Part shown: positions 9,238-19,128 of the stretch, in pieces
How positions within the stretch are numbered: the first letter of the stretch is position 1
Layout of the letters: the number at the start of each line of letters is the position of its first letter
Assembly (NCBI RefSeq): GCF_000265075.1
Contig: NZ_AJYA01000029.1
Coordinates: 1 to 59,703, forward strand
DNA: 59,703 nt
Origin: Nitritalea halalkaliphila LW7
GTDB lineage: Bacteria; Bacteroidota; Bacteroidia; Cytophagales; Cyclobacteriaceae
Direction: 5' to 3'
Position numbers and translations under genes: made by a program
The notes under the pieces: model-generated
Seen by the model: the letters and a program-made list of their open reading frames with translations, nothing else
Database searches by the model: none
Told to the model about the DNA's origin: nothing

Positions 9238-10380
9238 TTAAAAGGCCTCATTTAGGCCGAAATATCCTTTTAGCGCATCCCCATAGGCTAGGTCGATCCG
9301 CAGCTGCAGACCATTTTCGCTCAGCCGATACCGTGCGCCTAATCCGCCCGAGGCTCGCAGGGGTGCCACTTCGCCCGGACGATAGACCGTGCCCAAGCCA
9401 CTGAAAATGGCGATGCTTAATTTTTTATAAAGTGGCTGCCGAAGCTCAGCCTGAAATGCCAGTACTCCGCTGTCTCGGTGCCTTCCGCGAAAATAACCCC
9501 GCATCAGATTCGCCCCGCCGAACTGCGACAGGGTCGTAAACGGCACATCGCCTCCTTGGAATTCATGATACAGCTGAGCGGCCAGCACGCCCCCCGTGCC
9601 GATCTGTCGGTAGGCGCGGATATCCTGCTCGAAGGTCGTATTTTCAAAATCGGAGAGCAGCCCTTCTACGGAAAATCCTGCCCGAAAAGTGGCCCAAACC
9701 CCTCGTGTAGGATAAAAAAGATTGTCCCGCGAATCAAAAGTCCACTGTACACCGATCGTAAGCTGCTGAAAAGGGTCTATACCGAGGAGCTCCGGATCAT
9801 CGAAAAGCCCATTCGCCTCGAAAGCATAGACAGACTCTCTACGGTAGCGAACGAACGCCCCACCATACAGGTGGCGATGAAAGTAGTTTTCGCCGGCGCT
9901 AACAAAAACGCGTGCAAAACGGCTGGAATAGGGCTGTCCCTCGGCTAAAGGATTGGCACCCGTGCCAAAAAAGAAAAAGGGATAATCGTTAAACTCCACG
10001 CGCGCGAAAATGTGCTGCTTGTCTGCTTTCGTCCAGATATCTGCCTCTGCGCTGAGAATCCACTGATTGTTAAGCGTATACAAAAAAGTAAATGGGTAGG
10101 TGTTCGGCCTACCGCCTCCTTCTTTCTCGGCTATTTTAACGGACTTCACCCCGAGACCTACTGAAGTTTCTGGCGCGAAAACCACCGCCGGAATAAAAAT
10201 ACGCTCACCCACAGTCAAGCCACTCAGCACACGGTCGCCTAAACGAAACAACTTGTCCAGCACCTGCACTTGGGGCGCCGACACAGCCGTATCCGCCAGT
10301 GTTTCGGCATCCATCTGCTGCCCCCGAAGAGAAAAAGTTAGGAAAAAGGATATAAAAAAGAATAGGAAAGGGTATTTCAT
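9238..10380 (-). CDS. Omp85 superfamily barrel protein (surface antigen D15-like)
   Basis: A 380-residue protein with a signal peptide (MKYPFLFFFISFFLTFSLRGQ) and a barrel domain filling the rest. Recognisable parts are VFAPETSVGLGVKSVK near the N-terminus, FDSRDNLFYPTRGVWATFRAGF and FGGANLMRGYFRGRHRD, the last matching the LRGY/VRGF loop of Omp85 barrels, followed by a C-terminal phenylalanine. It has no POTRA domain. It differs from the two barrels at the left end of the window and is shorter. It starts 20 bases after the frame-corrected TonB receptor stop, so the two are probably co-transcribed. Function unknown; it may take part in transport across the outer membrane. Confidence 0.78.
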   Translation of the reverse strand: MKYPFLFFFISFFLTFSLRGQQMDAETLADTAVSAPQVQVLDKLFRLGDRVLSGLTVGERIFIPAVVFAPETSVGLGVKSVKIAEKEGGGRPNTYPFTFLYTLNNQWILSAEADIWTKADKQHIFARVEFNDYPFFFFGTGANPLAEGQPYSSRFARVFVSAGENYFHRHLYGGAFVRYRRESVYAFEANGLFDDPELLGIDPFQQLTIGVQWTFDSRDNLFYPTRGVWATFRAGFSVEGLLSDFENTTFEQDIRAYRQIGTGGVLAAQLYHEFQGGDVPFTTLSQFGGANLMRGYFRGRHRDSGVLAFQAELRQPLYKKLSIAIFSGLGTVYRPGEVAPLRASGGLGARYRLSENGLQLRIDLAYGDALKGYFGLNEAF

Positions 10381-10400
10381 GCCTTGGAACTGTGCCCGTT

Positions 10401-12835
10401 TTAAAACTCGATTATCAGCCCTATCGTCGGCAAGATCGTGCCTGCCGGATTCGCCACCTGCCGTAAATCATACTTTTCTGGATTCACACTACTTACACGC
10501 AGCGAACCGTCCGGATTACGCGTAGGCAGTAAAAGAGGGGGCTGATCTGCCTCTAAATTAAAGGCATTTTGTACATCAAAGTACCAATTTAAATTCCACT
10601 TATCAAAGAAGTACTTTTTATCGATACGAAAATCGAGTTGATTAAACGCAGCCAGCCGCAATGCATTTATCCGCGTAAAATCGGGTATAGCCACCCCTCT
10701 GCTGTCCCAGTTGGCGATCAGCGCCGAAGCCTCCAGGTCATCTGGCGTAAACGGTGTGCCACCCAGCCAGCGCCAGCGAGCACCCGCCTCCCAGTTTTTG
10801 CCGAAGCGATAGCCCGCGGTCAAGCTGACGATAAAGCGGTTGTCCCAAGCGCTCGGAACGAAGCCCTCCGTATTCGGATTTGTGAATTCTGAGCGCACGA
10901 GCGTGAGGGAAGCGATCCCAAAGAAATTATTAAACAGCCGCTGCTGGGCGAGGAACTCCATCCCGAAGGCTCTCCCCTCTGCATCCGAGGCTACGGGCTC
11001 ATTACCGATCACCCCGAAGTCGGCTCCTAAATTCGCCAGTGCGATGCCGTTTCGAATACTGGTTGGGTAATTACTATAGCCCTTGTAAAACACCTCCGCC
11101 GTAAAGCGCCGACTTTTCTCCGGAATCACCTTTTCTATCCCCGCGATGTAGTGCACCGCACGAATCCAACGAATATCATTCTCCTGATTCACGAGTACGC
11201 CCGCATTATCTCGAAACCCTAAGGCCGTGTAAGGAGGCTTTTGATAGTAAATTCCTGTGTTCGCCGTCAAAAATAAATTCGGTTTCAGCTGATAGGAGAG
11301 GTTTAGGCGCGGGCTAATTTGGTTCAGGGGATTGGCCGCTGTCGCGCCAAAGTCACTTCCGTCCATGCGCACCCCCCCGGAAACCAATAAACGCTCCGAC
11401 AAGAACGTTTGACTAGCCGAAATAAAAGCCCCATAGGAGTGAAAAAAAGCCTGGTCGTTCACATTAATCGGCTCATTTAAACCCGGTATAGAACGGTCAA
11501 AGTTTTCGATGAAGAAACGTGCATACTCGTAATTCACTCCATACTTCAGCGTAAGACCTCCTTTAAAGATAGCGTTTTCCGCCCGAAACTTATTTTCGCT
11601 CTCCTGTGAGGTATAATCGAAGAGCAGATTCGCAGGGCTAGACTCATCATTACCGAAAAACTTAAAAGACCGGTTATTCAGCATATTGCGGCTGGCCACG
11701 AAGGTCCAAAAGCCATTTTCTCGGAACCGCTTCAGCCGAAGACCTGTGGTATAGGTCCACTGACTGGTGATGGGCAGACTTTCCAGTAAAAAGAGCCTAT
11801 TTTCCCGCTCTTCCTCCGTTTCATTATTTGGCGTATCAAAATTTAGCGCAAACTGCCTGTAGCCCCCACCCCTAAGAACGTGAGTTCCGTCTTGTCATTA
11901 AACTTGGTGGTCGTTTTCACGGTAAAATCATTAAACGTCGGCAAGAAGGGCAGTCCCAAGACGCGGAATAGCAGCTGCAGATAGGACCGTCGCGCTGAAA
12001 TCAGGTAGGTGGTTTTTTCTCCCAGCGGACCCTCATTCGAAAACGTGAGTTCGGAAGCGCCCACCGTAAGCTGGGTAAAGGCCTTATCCCGCCTACCCTC
12101 TTTTAACTCAAACTCGAAAAAAGAGCTAAGCGAATTCATCCGGTTAGCGGGAAAGCCTCCCGTAATGACATCTACATTTTTAATCAAGTTCACATTTAAT
12201 ATGCCGACAGGGCCACCAGAGCTCCCTTGGGTCGCAAAATGATTGATGACAGGCACCTCGATTTCATCGATAAAAAAGCGGTTTTCGCTTGGAGCACCCC
12301 CACGGATGATGATATCGTTTCGGAAAGCTGCCGTGCTGGAAACACCCGGAAGCGCCTGAATCACGATACTGATGTCGCGATTCCCTCCGGGATACCGCTC
12401 GATTTCATTTGAATTTAGCCGCCGTACCGATAGCGGCGTTTCCTCCGAGCGGGTAAACTCTGCACTGACCACGACCTCATTCAGATCGGAGGCGTCTTCG
12501 CGTAGCGCAAAATCGATCTGCAAAGGCCGAGCACGGGTCACCTGTACCTCAAACTCCGTCTTAGAACGAAAACCTACGAAACTGGCCCTGATGTTATAGA
12601 GCCCAGGCACGATCCCCTCGATGCGGTAGTTCCCATTTTCATCGGAAACTGTTCCATAGTCCGTTCCTAAAATCGCCACATTCGCAAAAGGCACACCTTC
12701 ATTATTCGTCGGGTTAAAAACTCGCCCGGTAACGACCCCACCCTCTTGGGCAAAGGCGAAAGTTATGCTGCCTACAAGCAGTACAGAAAAAAGAAGCCTG
12801 AAGATACATAGCTGAAAATTTATGTAGAAAACCAC
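10401..12835 (-). CDS. TonB-dependent receptor with CarboxypepD_reg-like domain (frameshifted near 11863-11872)
   Basis: Frame-corrected this is an 811-residue outer-membrane receptor. The N-terminus has a hydrophobic signal, a carboxypeptidase-regulatory-like beta domain (VTGRVFNPTNNEGVPFANV, DENGNYRIEGIVPG), then a plug with SVRRLNSNEIERYPGGNRDIS and IIRGGAPSENRFFIDEIEVP. The barrel half contains SPRLNLSYQLKPNLFLTANTG and ends in FDVQNAFNLE...IGLIIEF. The first frame stops at 11843 right after LTFLGVG; the other frame resumes as QFALNFDTPNNETEEER. One missing base in the C-run at 11863-11867 (a G-run in the gene) restores GGYRQFALNF. Substrate unknown; no SusD partner is present. Confidence 0.87.
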
Positions 12836-12908
12836 AAGAAAAATTTATGGTTCACGTAAAGAAGAACAAAATAGCTAAATAGAAAAAATATATAATTTTA
12901 TATCGACA

Positions 12909-13626
12909 TTATGCAGTTTTACCTGATTTTTGTTCATTCTTTTCCTTTACTTGCCATAGCCTCCACCAGGGGGTTCCCGGAGAATCATGATGCTCGAAGT
13001 GGTATCCAAAAAAGTAGCAGGACACAAATGCCCACACATGATTTTTTTTTCTGCGAACGCGAATGATGGCTATTCGTGGATTCTCCCTTATGCGGAAGAT
13101 AGGTACCAAAGTAAAAGAGTTGAAGTGTGCTCAGCACGGCAGGTAACATCCAGTACACCACCAGTGGTGGTACGGGAAGCCAAAGTTTCAGGATATTAAA
13201 GGTGATGGCCATGGCGGCTATTTGCCAAATGGTCACGTACTGCCGCACGAAGCTCAGGTACCAGAGAAAAAAATTGCCGGAGGCATGATAGTCCGGATCC
13301 TTATCCGTAGCGACGAATCGGTGGTGCTCATGATGCTTGGGAAACAATTTCCAGTAGGCATTATAGCTAAAGAGCGTCGCACAGAGATGTCCGATAAAAT
13401 TATTGACCCGCTTATTCGCGGACACCACCCCATGCATGGCATCATGCGCTGTAATAAATAAGCCCGTGTACAGGTGCGTCTGCAGCAGAACGAGCACATA
13501 CGTAAGGGGATTATCCCATGCCACAGGAACCTGAAAGGCCAGCCCTAAACAGCCAGCCCAAAGGAGAATAATCAATACGGCAATCTGAACGCCTGTAGGG
13601 TCTATGGAAAGATTTCGGGTACGCAC
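12909..13626 (-). CDS. crtW: Beta-carotene ketolase CrtW, fatty-acid-desaturase fold (frameshifted at 13042-13050)
   Basis: Frame-corrected length is 238 residues. It is a membrane di-iron enzyme adding 4-keto groups to beta-ionone rings. The histidine boxes are all there: HDAMHG, HHEHHRF, YLPHKGESTNSHHSRS and, after the frameshift, FGYHFEHHDSPGTPWWRLW, which is the CrtW C-terminal signature. The first frame ends early with a KKKSC tail because a run of nine A bases (gene strand) at 13042-13050 is one too long; eight would give QKKNHVWAFVSCYFFGY. It is the last gene of the sigma-crtI-crtB-ispH-crtW run. The presence of crtW plus crtZ implies keto-hydroxy rings in the final pigment. Confidence 0.88.
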
Positions 13627-13646
13627 GTGGAAAATTTACGCTACAT

Positions 13647-14492
13647 TTAAAAGGTTTCGATCCGCGCCTTTACTTCCTCCATCAGCCACATCGGCGTGGA
13701 AGTAGCCCCACAGATGCCCACGGACTGCCCGGGACCGAACCAGCTGTCCTGCACCTGCGCGGAGTTAGACACGAAATGCGTATTCGGGTTACGCTCCTTA
13801 CACACATTATACAGCACCTTACCGTTAGAGGATTTCGTACCGCTCACGAAGATAATCACATCGAACTTATCCGCAAAATCCCTAAGCTCCTTATCCCGAT
13901 TAGATACCTGCCGACAAATCGTATCATTCGTATTTACGGCGATACCATTTTCCTTTAAGATCGTATTAATCTCATAAAATTTATCGGTACTTTTCGTGGT
14001 TTGGCTGTATAGCGTGATGTTTTTCGGCATCGTCTGCAGGTCCAGCTCCTGAATGTCCTGGAAGACCACCGCCTTATTATTGGTTTGGCCTAACAGGCCA
14101 ATGACCTCTGCATGGCCATGCTTCCCGTAGATGTAAATATGCTCTTCCTTATCGAAGCTATTTTTAATCCGGTTCTGTAATTTCAGCACCACAGGACAAG
14201 AAGCATCGATGAGCGTAAGGTTATTTTTAATCGAAAGTTCATAGGTAGAAGGGGGCTCACCATGGGCACGAATGAGGACCTTTTCGTCCTTTAACCCATA
14301 GAGATCCTCATGATTGATGATGCGGAGCCCTTTGGCCGTCAGGCGATTTACCTCTTCATCGTTATGCACGATATCACCGAGGCAATACAGATACCCCTGT
14401 TCGTCGAGGATTTCCTCAGCCATTTCGATGGCATACACCACCCCGAAGCAGAAGCCAGAATGCTGATCGATATGTACGCGAAGATTTTTCAT
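13647..14492 (-). CDS. ispH: 4-hydroxy-3-methylbut-2-enyl diphosphate reductase
   Basis: A 281-residue Fe-S enzyme that makes IPP and DMAPP in the last step of the MEP pathway. Cluster-binding cysteines lie in HSGFCFGVVYAIEMAEE, ASCPVV and NDTICRQVSNRD, and the family blocks GDIVHNDEEVNRL, IRAHGEPPSTYE, IYIYGKHGHAEVIGLLGQT and GICGATSTPMWLMEEV are present. Its position between crtB and crtW, with gaps of 20 and 52 bases, suggests it is co-expressed with carotenoid genes and boosts isoprenoid precursor supply. I see no second copy in the window, so it may be the organism's only ispH. Confidence 0.95.
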   Translation of the reverse strand: MKNLRVHIDQHSGFCFGVVYAIEMAEEILDEQGYLYCLGDIVHNDEEVNRLTAKGLRIINHEDLYGLKDEKVLIRAHGEPPSTYELSIKNNLTLIDASCPVVLKLQNRIKNSFDKEEHIYIYGKHGHAEVIGLLGQTNNKAVVFQDIQELDLQTMPKNITLYSQTTKSTDKFYEINTILKENGIAVNTNDTICRQVSNRDKELRDFADKFDVIIFVSGTKSSNGKVLYNVCKERNPNTHFVSNSAQVQDSWFGPGQSVGICGATSTPMWLMEEVKARIETF

Positions 14493-14544
14493 ACGCTAGT
14501 AAATGACGGTAAGTAATTAAATGTATACCTGATGATAAGAAAAC

Positions 14545-15387
14545 TTAACCGAAACCAAGCTTGGTTCCCACATAGGTGCCCAGCAGGAGGGAGAACTTAC
14601 GGGAGTTCGGGATACGGATACGCTCACGGGTGATGGTTTCCGCTGGCAGCCCACGAATTTTATCGAACAGCTTTTGATAGTACAAGTAGGCGACTTTTAC
14701 GCCTAGCTTGGCTGTCTCTGGCAGCTGTTGGATACCGATAAGCGCATCGTCGAAGTCCTTCTGGATATCCTCTTCGATCAGGCGCTTTGCAGATTTATCG
14801 AAGGCATTAAAATCCACGCCTGGGAAATAGACACGGCCCCGCTCTTCATAGTCACTTTTTATATCACGCAGGAAGTTTACCTTTTGGAACGCCGCCCCTA
14901 ACTTGCACGCTGGCGCACGCAAGGCCTGGTACTGCGCATCGTTTCCAGAACAGAAGACGCGTAAGCACATCAGCCCGACTACTTCAGCTGAACCATAGAT
15001 ATACTCGTGGTAGCGGTTATCGTTATACGTTTTAAAATCGAGGTCCATCTCCATACTGCGCAGAAAAGCTTCGATGAGTTCATGCTCGATGCCATACTGG
15101 TTTACGATCAACTGGAAAGCGTGCAGCACAGGATTTAGCGAAATCTTCTTTTCGATGGCTTCATAGGTGCGCTCCTTAAAATCTTCAAGCAGCGCCTTTT
15201 TATCATGCTCATGAAAGGTATCCACGATTTCGTCCGCATAGCGGACAAAACCGTAGATCGCATAAATGGGCAGGTGTAAACTTTTATCTAGCGTACGAAT
15301 GCCCAGTGTAAAGCTGGTACTGTAGCGCTGCGTGATAAGTTTACTGCATGCGAGCGTCGTGTCATCGTATAAGGCTTTTGCATCCAT
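14545..15387 (-). CDS. crtB: Phytoene synthase
   Basis: A 280-residue squalene/phytoene synthase that condenses two GGPP molecules head to head. The first aspartate-rich motif is in GFVRYADEIVDTFHEHD (about residues 46-60) and the second is NFLRDIKSDYEERGRVYFP (about 175-195). The YSTSFTLGIRTLD start region and CxxGAAFQKVNFLRD-like stretch fit the family, and length is normal. It is 21 bases downstream of crtI in the same transcript. The GGPP synthase gene (crtE) that should feed it is not in this window. Confidence 0.95.
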   Translation of the reverse strand: MDAKALYDDTTLACSKLITQRYSTSFTLGIRTLDKSLHLPIYAIYGFVRYADEIVDTFHEHDKKALLEDFKERTYEAIEKKISLNPVLHAFQLIVNQYGIEHELIEAFLRSMEMDLDFKTYNDNRYHEYIYGSAEVVGLMCLRVFCSGNDAQYQALRAPACKLGAAFQKVNFLRDIKSDYEERGRVYFPGVDFNAFDKSAKRLIEEDIQKDFDDALIGIQQLPETAKLGVKVAYLYYQKLFDKIRGLPAETITRERIRIPNSRKFSLLLGTYVGTKLGFG

Positions 15388-15408
15388 ATGCTTATACTAC
15401 TCTTTTAT

Positions 15409-16889
15409 TTACAATTTGTTTTCTTTCATCACTTCTCGCGCCACGACATGGCCAGAGATCAGCGATGGGGGAACACCTGGGCCCGGTACGGTCAGCTGTC
15501 CTGTATAATACATATTTTTAATCTTCTTGTTTTTTAGACCCGGCTTTAAAATGGCCGTTTGGGTGAGTGTATTCGCTAATCCATAGGCATTCCCTTTAAA
15601 GGCATGGTAGTCCGCCTTAAAGTCGGCATGTGCATAGGAGCGCTTATACACCACATGAGAACGTATCTCCTGCCCGGTTAGTTTTTCTAATCGGTCCATA
15701 ATCATGTGATAATATTTCTCCCGCATCTCTTCGGTATCCTCTAAATCCGGGGCCAGCGGTACCAGTAAGAAAAGATTTTCGCTGCCTTCGGGCGCGACGG
15801 TAGGATCTGTGATGGAAGGAACGGAAGCATAAAACAGCGGTTTTTCTGGCCAGCGTGGATTCGTATAGATCGCGTCCGCATGCGGCCCTAAGGGCTCATC
15901 AAAGAATAAATTGTGGTGCCGCAGCCCCTTTAGGCGCTTATTTACTCCTAAATAAAAGAGCAAGCTGGAAGGTGCCATCACACGGGAGTCCCAGTAAGAA
16001 GGGCTATAGTTTCGGCTATCTGGAGGCAGTAAAACCTGGTCCACATGCTGATAATCTGCGCCGGCTACCACGATATCGGCTGGAACCTCTTCTCCCGACT
16101 TTAGGAGTACCCCCTGCGCGATCTGCTGCCGTACTTTAATGACCTCTACTTCCGCATCGAAGCGGAATTTCACGCCTTTTTCTTGTGCCAGCTGCACCAT
16201 GCCCTCTATAATCTTATGCATACCCCTTCTGGATACCAGGTCCCTAAGGCGATATCGGCGTAATTCATCAGGCTATACAGTGCCGGGATATTTTGGGCGG
16301 TCTCGCCCAAAAACAATACAGGAAATTCCATCAGACGGATGATTTTATCCTCTTTAAAGAATTTCCGAACATGCTTAGCCATAGACTGGAAGATGTCCAT
16401 GCGCAGCATATCTGCTAAAAGTGCCGGACTAGTAAACTCGAACACCGAGCGCGAAGGACGATAGACGAGGTCCTGAATTCCCACCTTGTATTTATAGGCG
16501 GCCTGCTCCAGAAATGTATCCAGCTGAGCTGCCGCGCCGGGCTCCATGCTTTCTAAAAGTGCACGGAAGGCATCGAGATCCGCCGGGATGTCGACGAAAT
16601 CATCTTGACCGAAGATGACGGCGTAGGAGGGGTCTAAACGTTTTAGCTGATAATAATCAGAGACTTTTTTTCCGAAATGGGCGAAATAAGTATCAAAAAC
16701 ATCGGGCATCCAGTACCAGCTGGGGCCCATATCAAAAACAAAACCCTCGGCTTCGAACTTACGCGCTCGACCACCGGGGGTGCTGTTTTTTTCTAAAATA
16801 GTTACTTCATAGCCGCTGCTGGCTAGGTGAGTGGCAACGGACAGGCCCGCGAAACCGGAGCCTATAACCACTACACGTTTTTTCGACAT
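15409..16889 (-). CDS. crtI: Phytoene desaturase CrtI (frameshifted at 16223-16226)
   Basis: Frame-corrected length is 493 residues. It is an FAD-dependent desaturase turning phytoene into lycopene. The dinucleotide-binding start VVVIGSGFAGLSVATHLASSGYEVTILEKN is followed by GGRARKFEAEGFVFDMGPSWYWMPDVF, the CrtI signature, and the end has NMYYTGQLTVPGPGVPPSLISG. The two reading frames meet at GTWYPEG/MHKIIEGMV; adding one G to the run of four at 16223-16226 (C-run on the plus strand) gives GTWYPEGGMHKIIEGM, the usual family sequence. The ATG at 16221 is therefore internal and not a second gene. It starts five bases after the sigma factor stop. Confidence 0.92.
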
Positions 16890-16893
16890 ACGT

Positions 16894-17406
16894 TTATGAT
16901 TTATGTTTGTACACTGACAATTCTTCTTTTAAAAGCTTACGAGCAATATGGATTCTATTTTTGACAGTTCCAATAGGTATCTCTAATTTATCTGCGATCT
17001 CATGGTATTTAAAGCCACGGTAGTGCATCATAAAGGGAACCTTATAAACATCGTCTAAGTTTTCGATCGCCGTATAAATATCTTCCATGGCGAAGTCTCC
17101 ATACGCACCATTTTCCACGAGCGTGTCGCCAGAATTCAAGTAGTGTAGGTTGTCCGTCGTATCTACAAACGTACCTCTGCGCACCATACGCTGGTAGTTC
17201 GTGATAAACGTATTTTTCATGATGGTATATAACCAAGCTTTCAGGTTGGTTCCCTCAGTAAATTTATCCTTATTCGTAAATGCTTTCACCATGGTATCCT
17301 GAAGCAAGTCATTCGCATCATCTACATCACGGGTAAGCTTTAAAGCAAATGGTTTCAAAGCGCCACTTAGCTTGTGTAAAGAGTAACTAAATTCTAGAGT
17401 TGTCAT
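16894..17406 (-). CDS. ECF-type RNA polymerase sigma factor
   Basis: A 170-residue sigma-70 family factor of the ECF type, from the ATG at 17406 (an upstream in-frame start at 17439 lies in the promoter region and is less likely). Region 2 contains KLTRDVDDANDLLQDTMVKAFTNKDKFTEGTNLKAWLYTIMKN and region 4 has YKVPFMMHYRGFKYHEIADKLEIPIGTVKNRIHIARKLLKEE. No anti-sigma gene is next to it. It heads the run sigma-crtI-crtB-ispH-crtW, five bases before crtI, so it may drive carotenoid genes and be controlled by the MerR protein encoded upstream. That wiring is inference from order. Confidence 0.9.
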   Translation of the reverse strand: MTTLEFSYSLHKLSGALKPFALKLTRDVDDANDLLQDTMVKAFTNKDKFTEGTNLKAWLYTIMKNTFITNYQRMVRRGTFVDTTDNLHYLNSGDTLVENGAYGDFAMEDIYTAIENLDDVYKVPFMMHYRGFKYHEIADKLEIPIGTVKNRIHIARKLLKEELSVYKHKS

Positions 17407-17751
17407 GGCTTTTTTGTTTTGTTTAATCAAATGTAGCAAGAATTAAACAGAATCAAAAACTTTTGTCGAATATTTTTTTCTGAAGCTTAAACAAAAAATC
17501 TAGCCGCATCCAGAAAATGGGGGAAAAATGACTAAAATCGACAAATTAGACGTATATACACATGTTTTTTGTTAAACAATAGGGTGAAAAATTTGATAAT
17601 CTTTGTTTAGCCTTTGTCGCACAAAATGCAAAAAGACCTGAACAGCGCTTCCGTGAGCTTACTTTTGCTGGAACGGCAGGGCCTAAAAAACAAAGAAGAC
17701 CTCTCGAATGAAAGGTCTTATGCAATAGATTTAGAGCGGTAGTGCTACGCT
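17407..17751 (-). promoter_or_regulatory. Promoter region of the sigma-crtI-crtB-ispH-crtW operon with repeated TTAAACA motifs
   Basis: On the minus strand TACATTTG at 17435-17428 matches the Bacteroidota -7 box TAnnTTTG, with TTG at 17456-17454, 18 bases upstream, as the -33 box; the ATG lies 22 bases beyond. An inverted repeat GTTTAAT-N14-ATTAAAC (17421-17427 and 17442-17448) straddles the -7 box. Further TTAAACA words occur at 17487-17493 and 17572-17578, and a reverse-strand CTAAACA at 17604-17610. These could be operators for the neighbouring MerR regulator. No coding sequence is visible in this stretch. Confidence 0.6.
17696..17719 (-). terminator. Intrinsic terminator after the MerR gene
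   Basis: The AAGACCT/AGGTCTT stem (17696-17702 and 17713-17719) is followed on the minus strand by a T-rich tract. It lies 33 bases beyond the merR stop and separates that transcript from the sigma/crt operon. Confidence 0.65.
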
Positions 17752-18647
17752 TTACTTTTCGTGCATGACATGCTCGAGCTCTTCGAGGTACTGCTTAATG
17801 TCCCGAATGTAGTTCATGATACGAATGTTACCAGGAAAATCGAGATCCTGCCCGATGATCTGATAACCGCTCAGAATGATTTCAGCCTGTGGAAACCGTT
17901 CAGAAAGCTGAAAGATATACTCTTGTACCTGATCTGCGGAAGGATTCGTGGTCATCACCGTCATCAGATAGTCTGGCTTATGGAGGCGATACACGAGGGT
18001 GAGGTCTTCATCCGGCGTGCTTTGGCTAGGTAAATGACTTTATGTCCTTTCGCCTTAATTAAATAGGCAGCAAATAAGAGGGAAATTTCATGCAGCTCGC
18101 CCTCAGGAAGGTAGAGTAAAAACTTCTTTCCGCCGCCCTTATATACCTGGCCATCGATGGCTACGATAAGCTTCTGACGCACCAGATTACTTATAAAGTG
18201 CTCTTGGGCCGGATTTATAGCTCCTGTCTGCCACAGTACTCCTATTTTAGACATGAAGGGATAGATGATATGCATCATCGTCTGTTCGAAGCCCAGCTTG
18301 AGGATGTTACTGGATAAGACTTTATCGAAGCGCTCTTCATCCATTTCGATCATACAGATCGTTAGTGTATGGATCTGGTCATCGTGCGTGAGCGAGCGTT
18401 CTGTAAGCTTGATGACCTCCTGCTTCATTTCCTCCTCTGTCATACTGGCTATCTTGGAGATTTTATAGCCATTATCGTTTAACAGAGCCACGTTCAGGAT
18501 GAGTTTTAAGTCAAAGTCATCGTAGTACCGAATGTTCGTATCGGTACGTTTCGGGCTTAAAAGCTTATACCGCTGCTCCCATACACGGAGCGTGTGCGCC
18601 TTTATGCCGGAAAGTTGTTCGAGATCTTTGATAGAATAGGTACTCAC
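17752..18647 (-). CDS. CarH/LitR-like MerR regulator with B12-binding domain (frameshifted near 18026)
   Basis: Frame-corrected length is 298 residues. An N-terminal MerR winged helix (YSIKDLEQLSGIKAHTLRVWEQRY, 1-70) is followed by a four-helix bundle and a cobalamin-binding Rossmann domain. W139 and E149-H150 form the W-x9-EH motif that contacts the upper face of adenosylcobalamin in CarH photoreceptors; E184-L-H186 resembles the ExHxxG lower-ligand site, with Ser where Gly is usual. The frame breaks after GHKVIYLA; one missing base at 18026 restores GQSTPDEDLTLVYRLHKPDYL. CarH proteins repress carotenoid genes in the dark and let go in light. The position beside crtZ and the crt operon supports that role. 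Confidence 0.82.
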
Positions 18648-18652
18648 CGTGA

Positions 18653-19096
18653 TTATTTCGTTTTAAAATATTTCTTAGGTACGAAGAACAGTCCGAAGGA
18701 TACTGCGTCGTCTTTTTTATTTGTGATATGATGTGCCTGATGCGCTTTAAAGATGCCACGTAAAAACCAGTTTCGCGGTTTATCGAACCATTTTAAGCGA
18801 CGATGAATGAGCACATCGTGTAAGAAGAAGTACAGCATACCATAAGTAGTGATGCCCACTCCCATCCAAAACCGATAGTCTAAGGCTTCCACACCCAGAA
18901 AGATCAAGAGCACTGCCACGCCTCCGAAGAGTAAGGAAAATACATCATTCAATTCGAAAAAACCCTTCGATGCTTGATGATGCGTCTTATGAATACCCCA
19001 AAGAGGACCATGCATGAGATACTTGTGGATAAACCACCCCGCTAATTCCATGACCAGAAATCCTGCAAGGGTCCAGCCGATTGCATACAGTATCAT
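18653..19096 (-). CDS. crtZ: Beta-carotene hydroxylase CrtZ
   Basis: A 147-residue membrane di-iron hydroxylase that adds 3-OH groups to beta-ionone rings. The four histidine clusters are HKYLMHG, HKTHH, HDVLIHRR and HQAHHI, in the order and spacing of CrtZ, with hydrophobic helices between them (about 3-20, 55-95). Length matches bacterial CrtZ. The merR gene starts 5 bases after its stop, and it lies 32 bases after the cruF-like gene, so cruF-crtZ-merR look like one transcript. Together with crtW it can make 3-hydroxy-4-keto end groups. Confidence 0.92.
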   Translation of the reverse strand: MILYAIGWTLAGFLVMELAGWFIHKYLMHGPLWGIHKTHHQASKGFFELNDVFSLLFGGVAVLLIFLGVEALDYRFWMGVGITTYGMLYFFLHDVLIHRRLKWFDKPRNWFLRGIFKAHQAHHITNKKDDAVSFGLFFVPKKYFKTK

Positions 19097-19128
19097 ATCG
19101 TTTTAACTCGGTTTAGGTTGATTTGTTT

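Noticed and set aside
16206..16221. Separate short gene starting at the ATG at 16221
   Set aside because: It is the internal methionine of CrtI (GGMHKIIEGM); the gene is only broken by one missing G.
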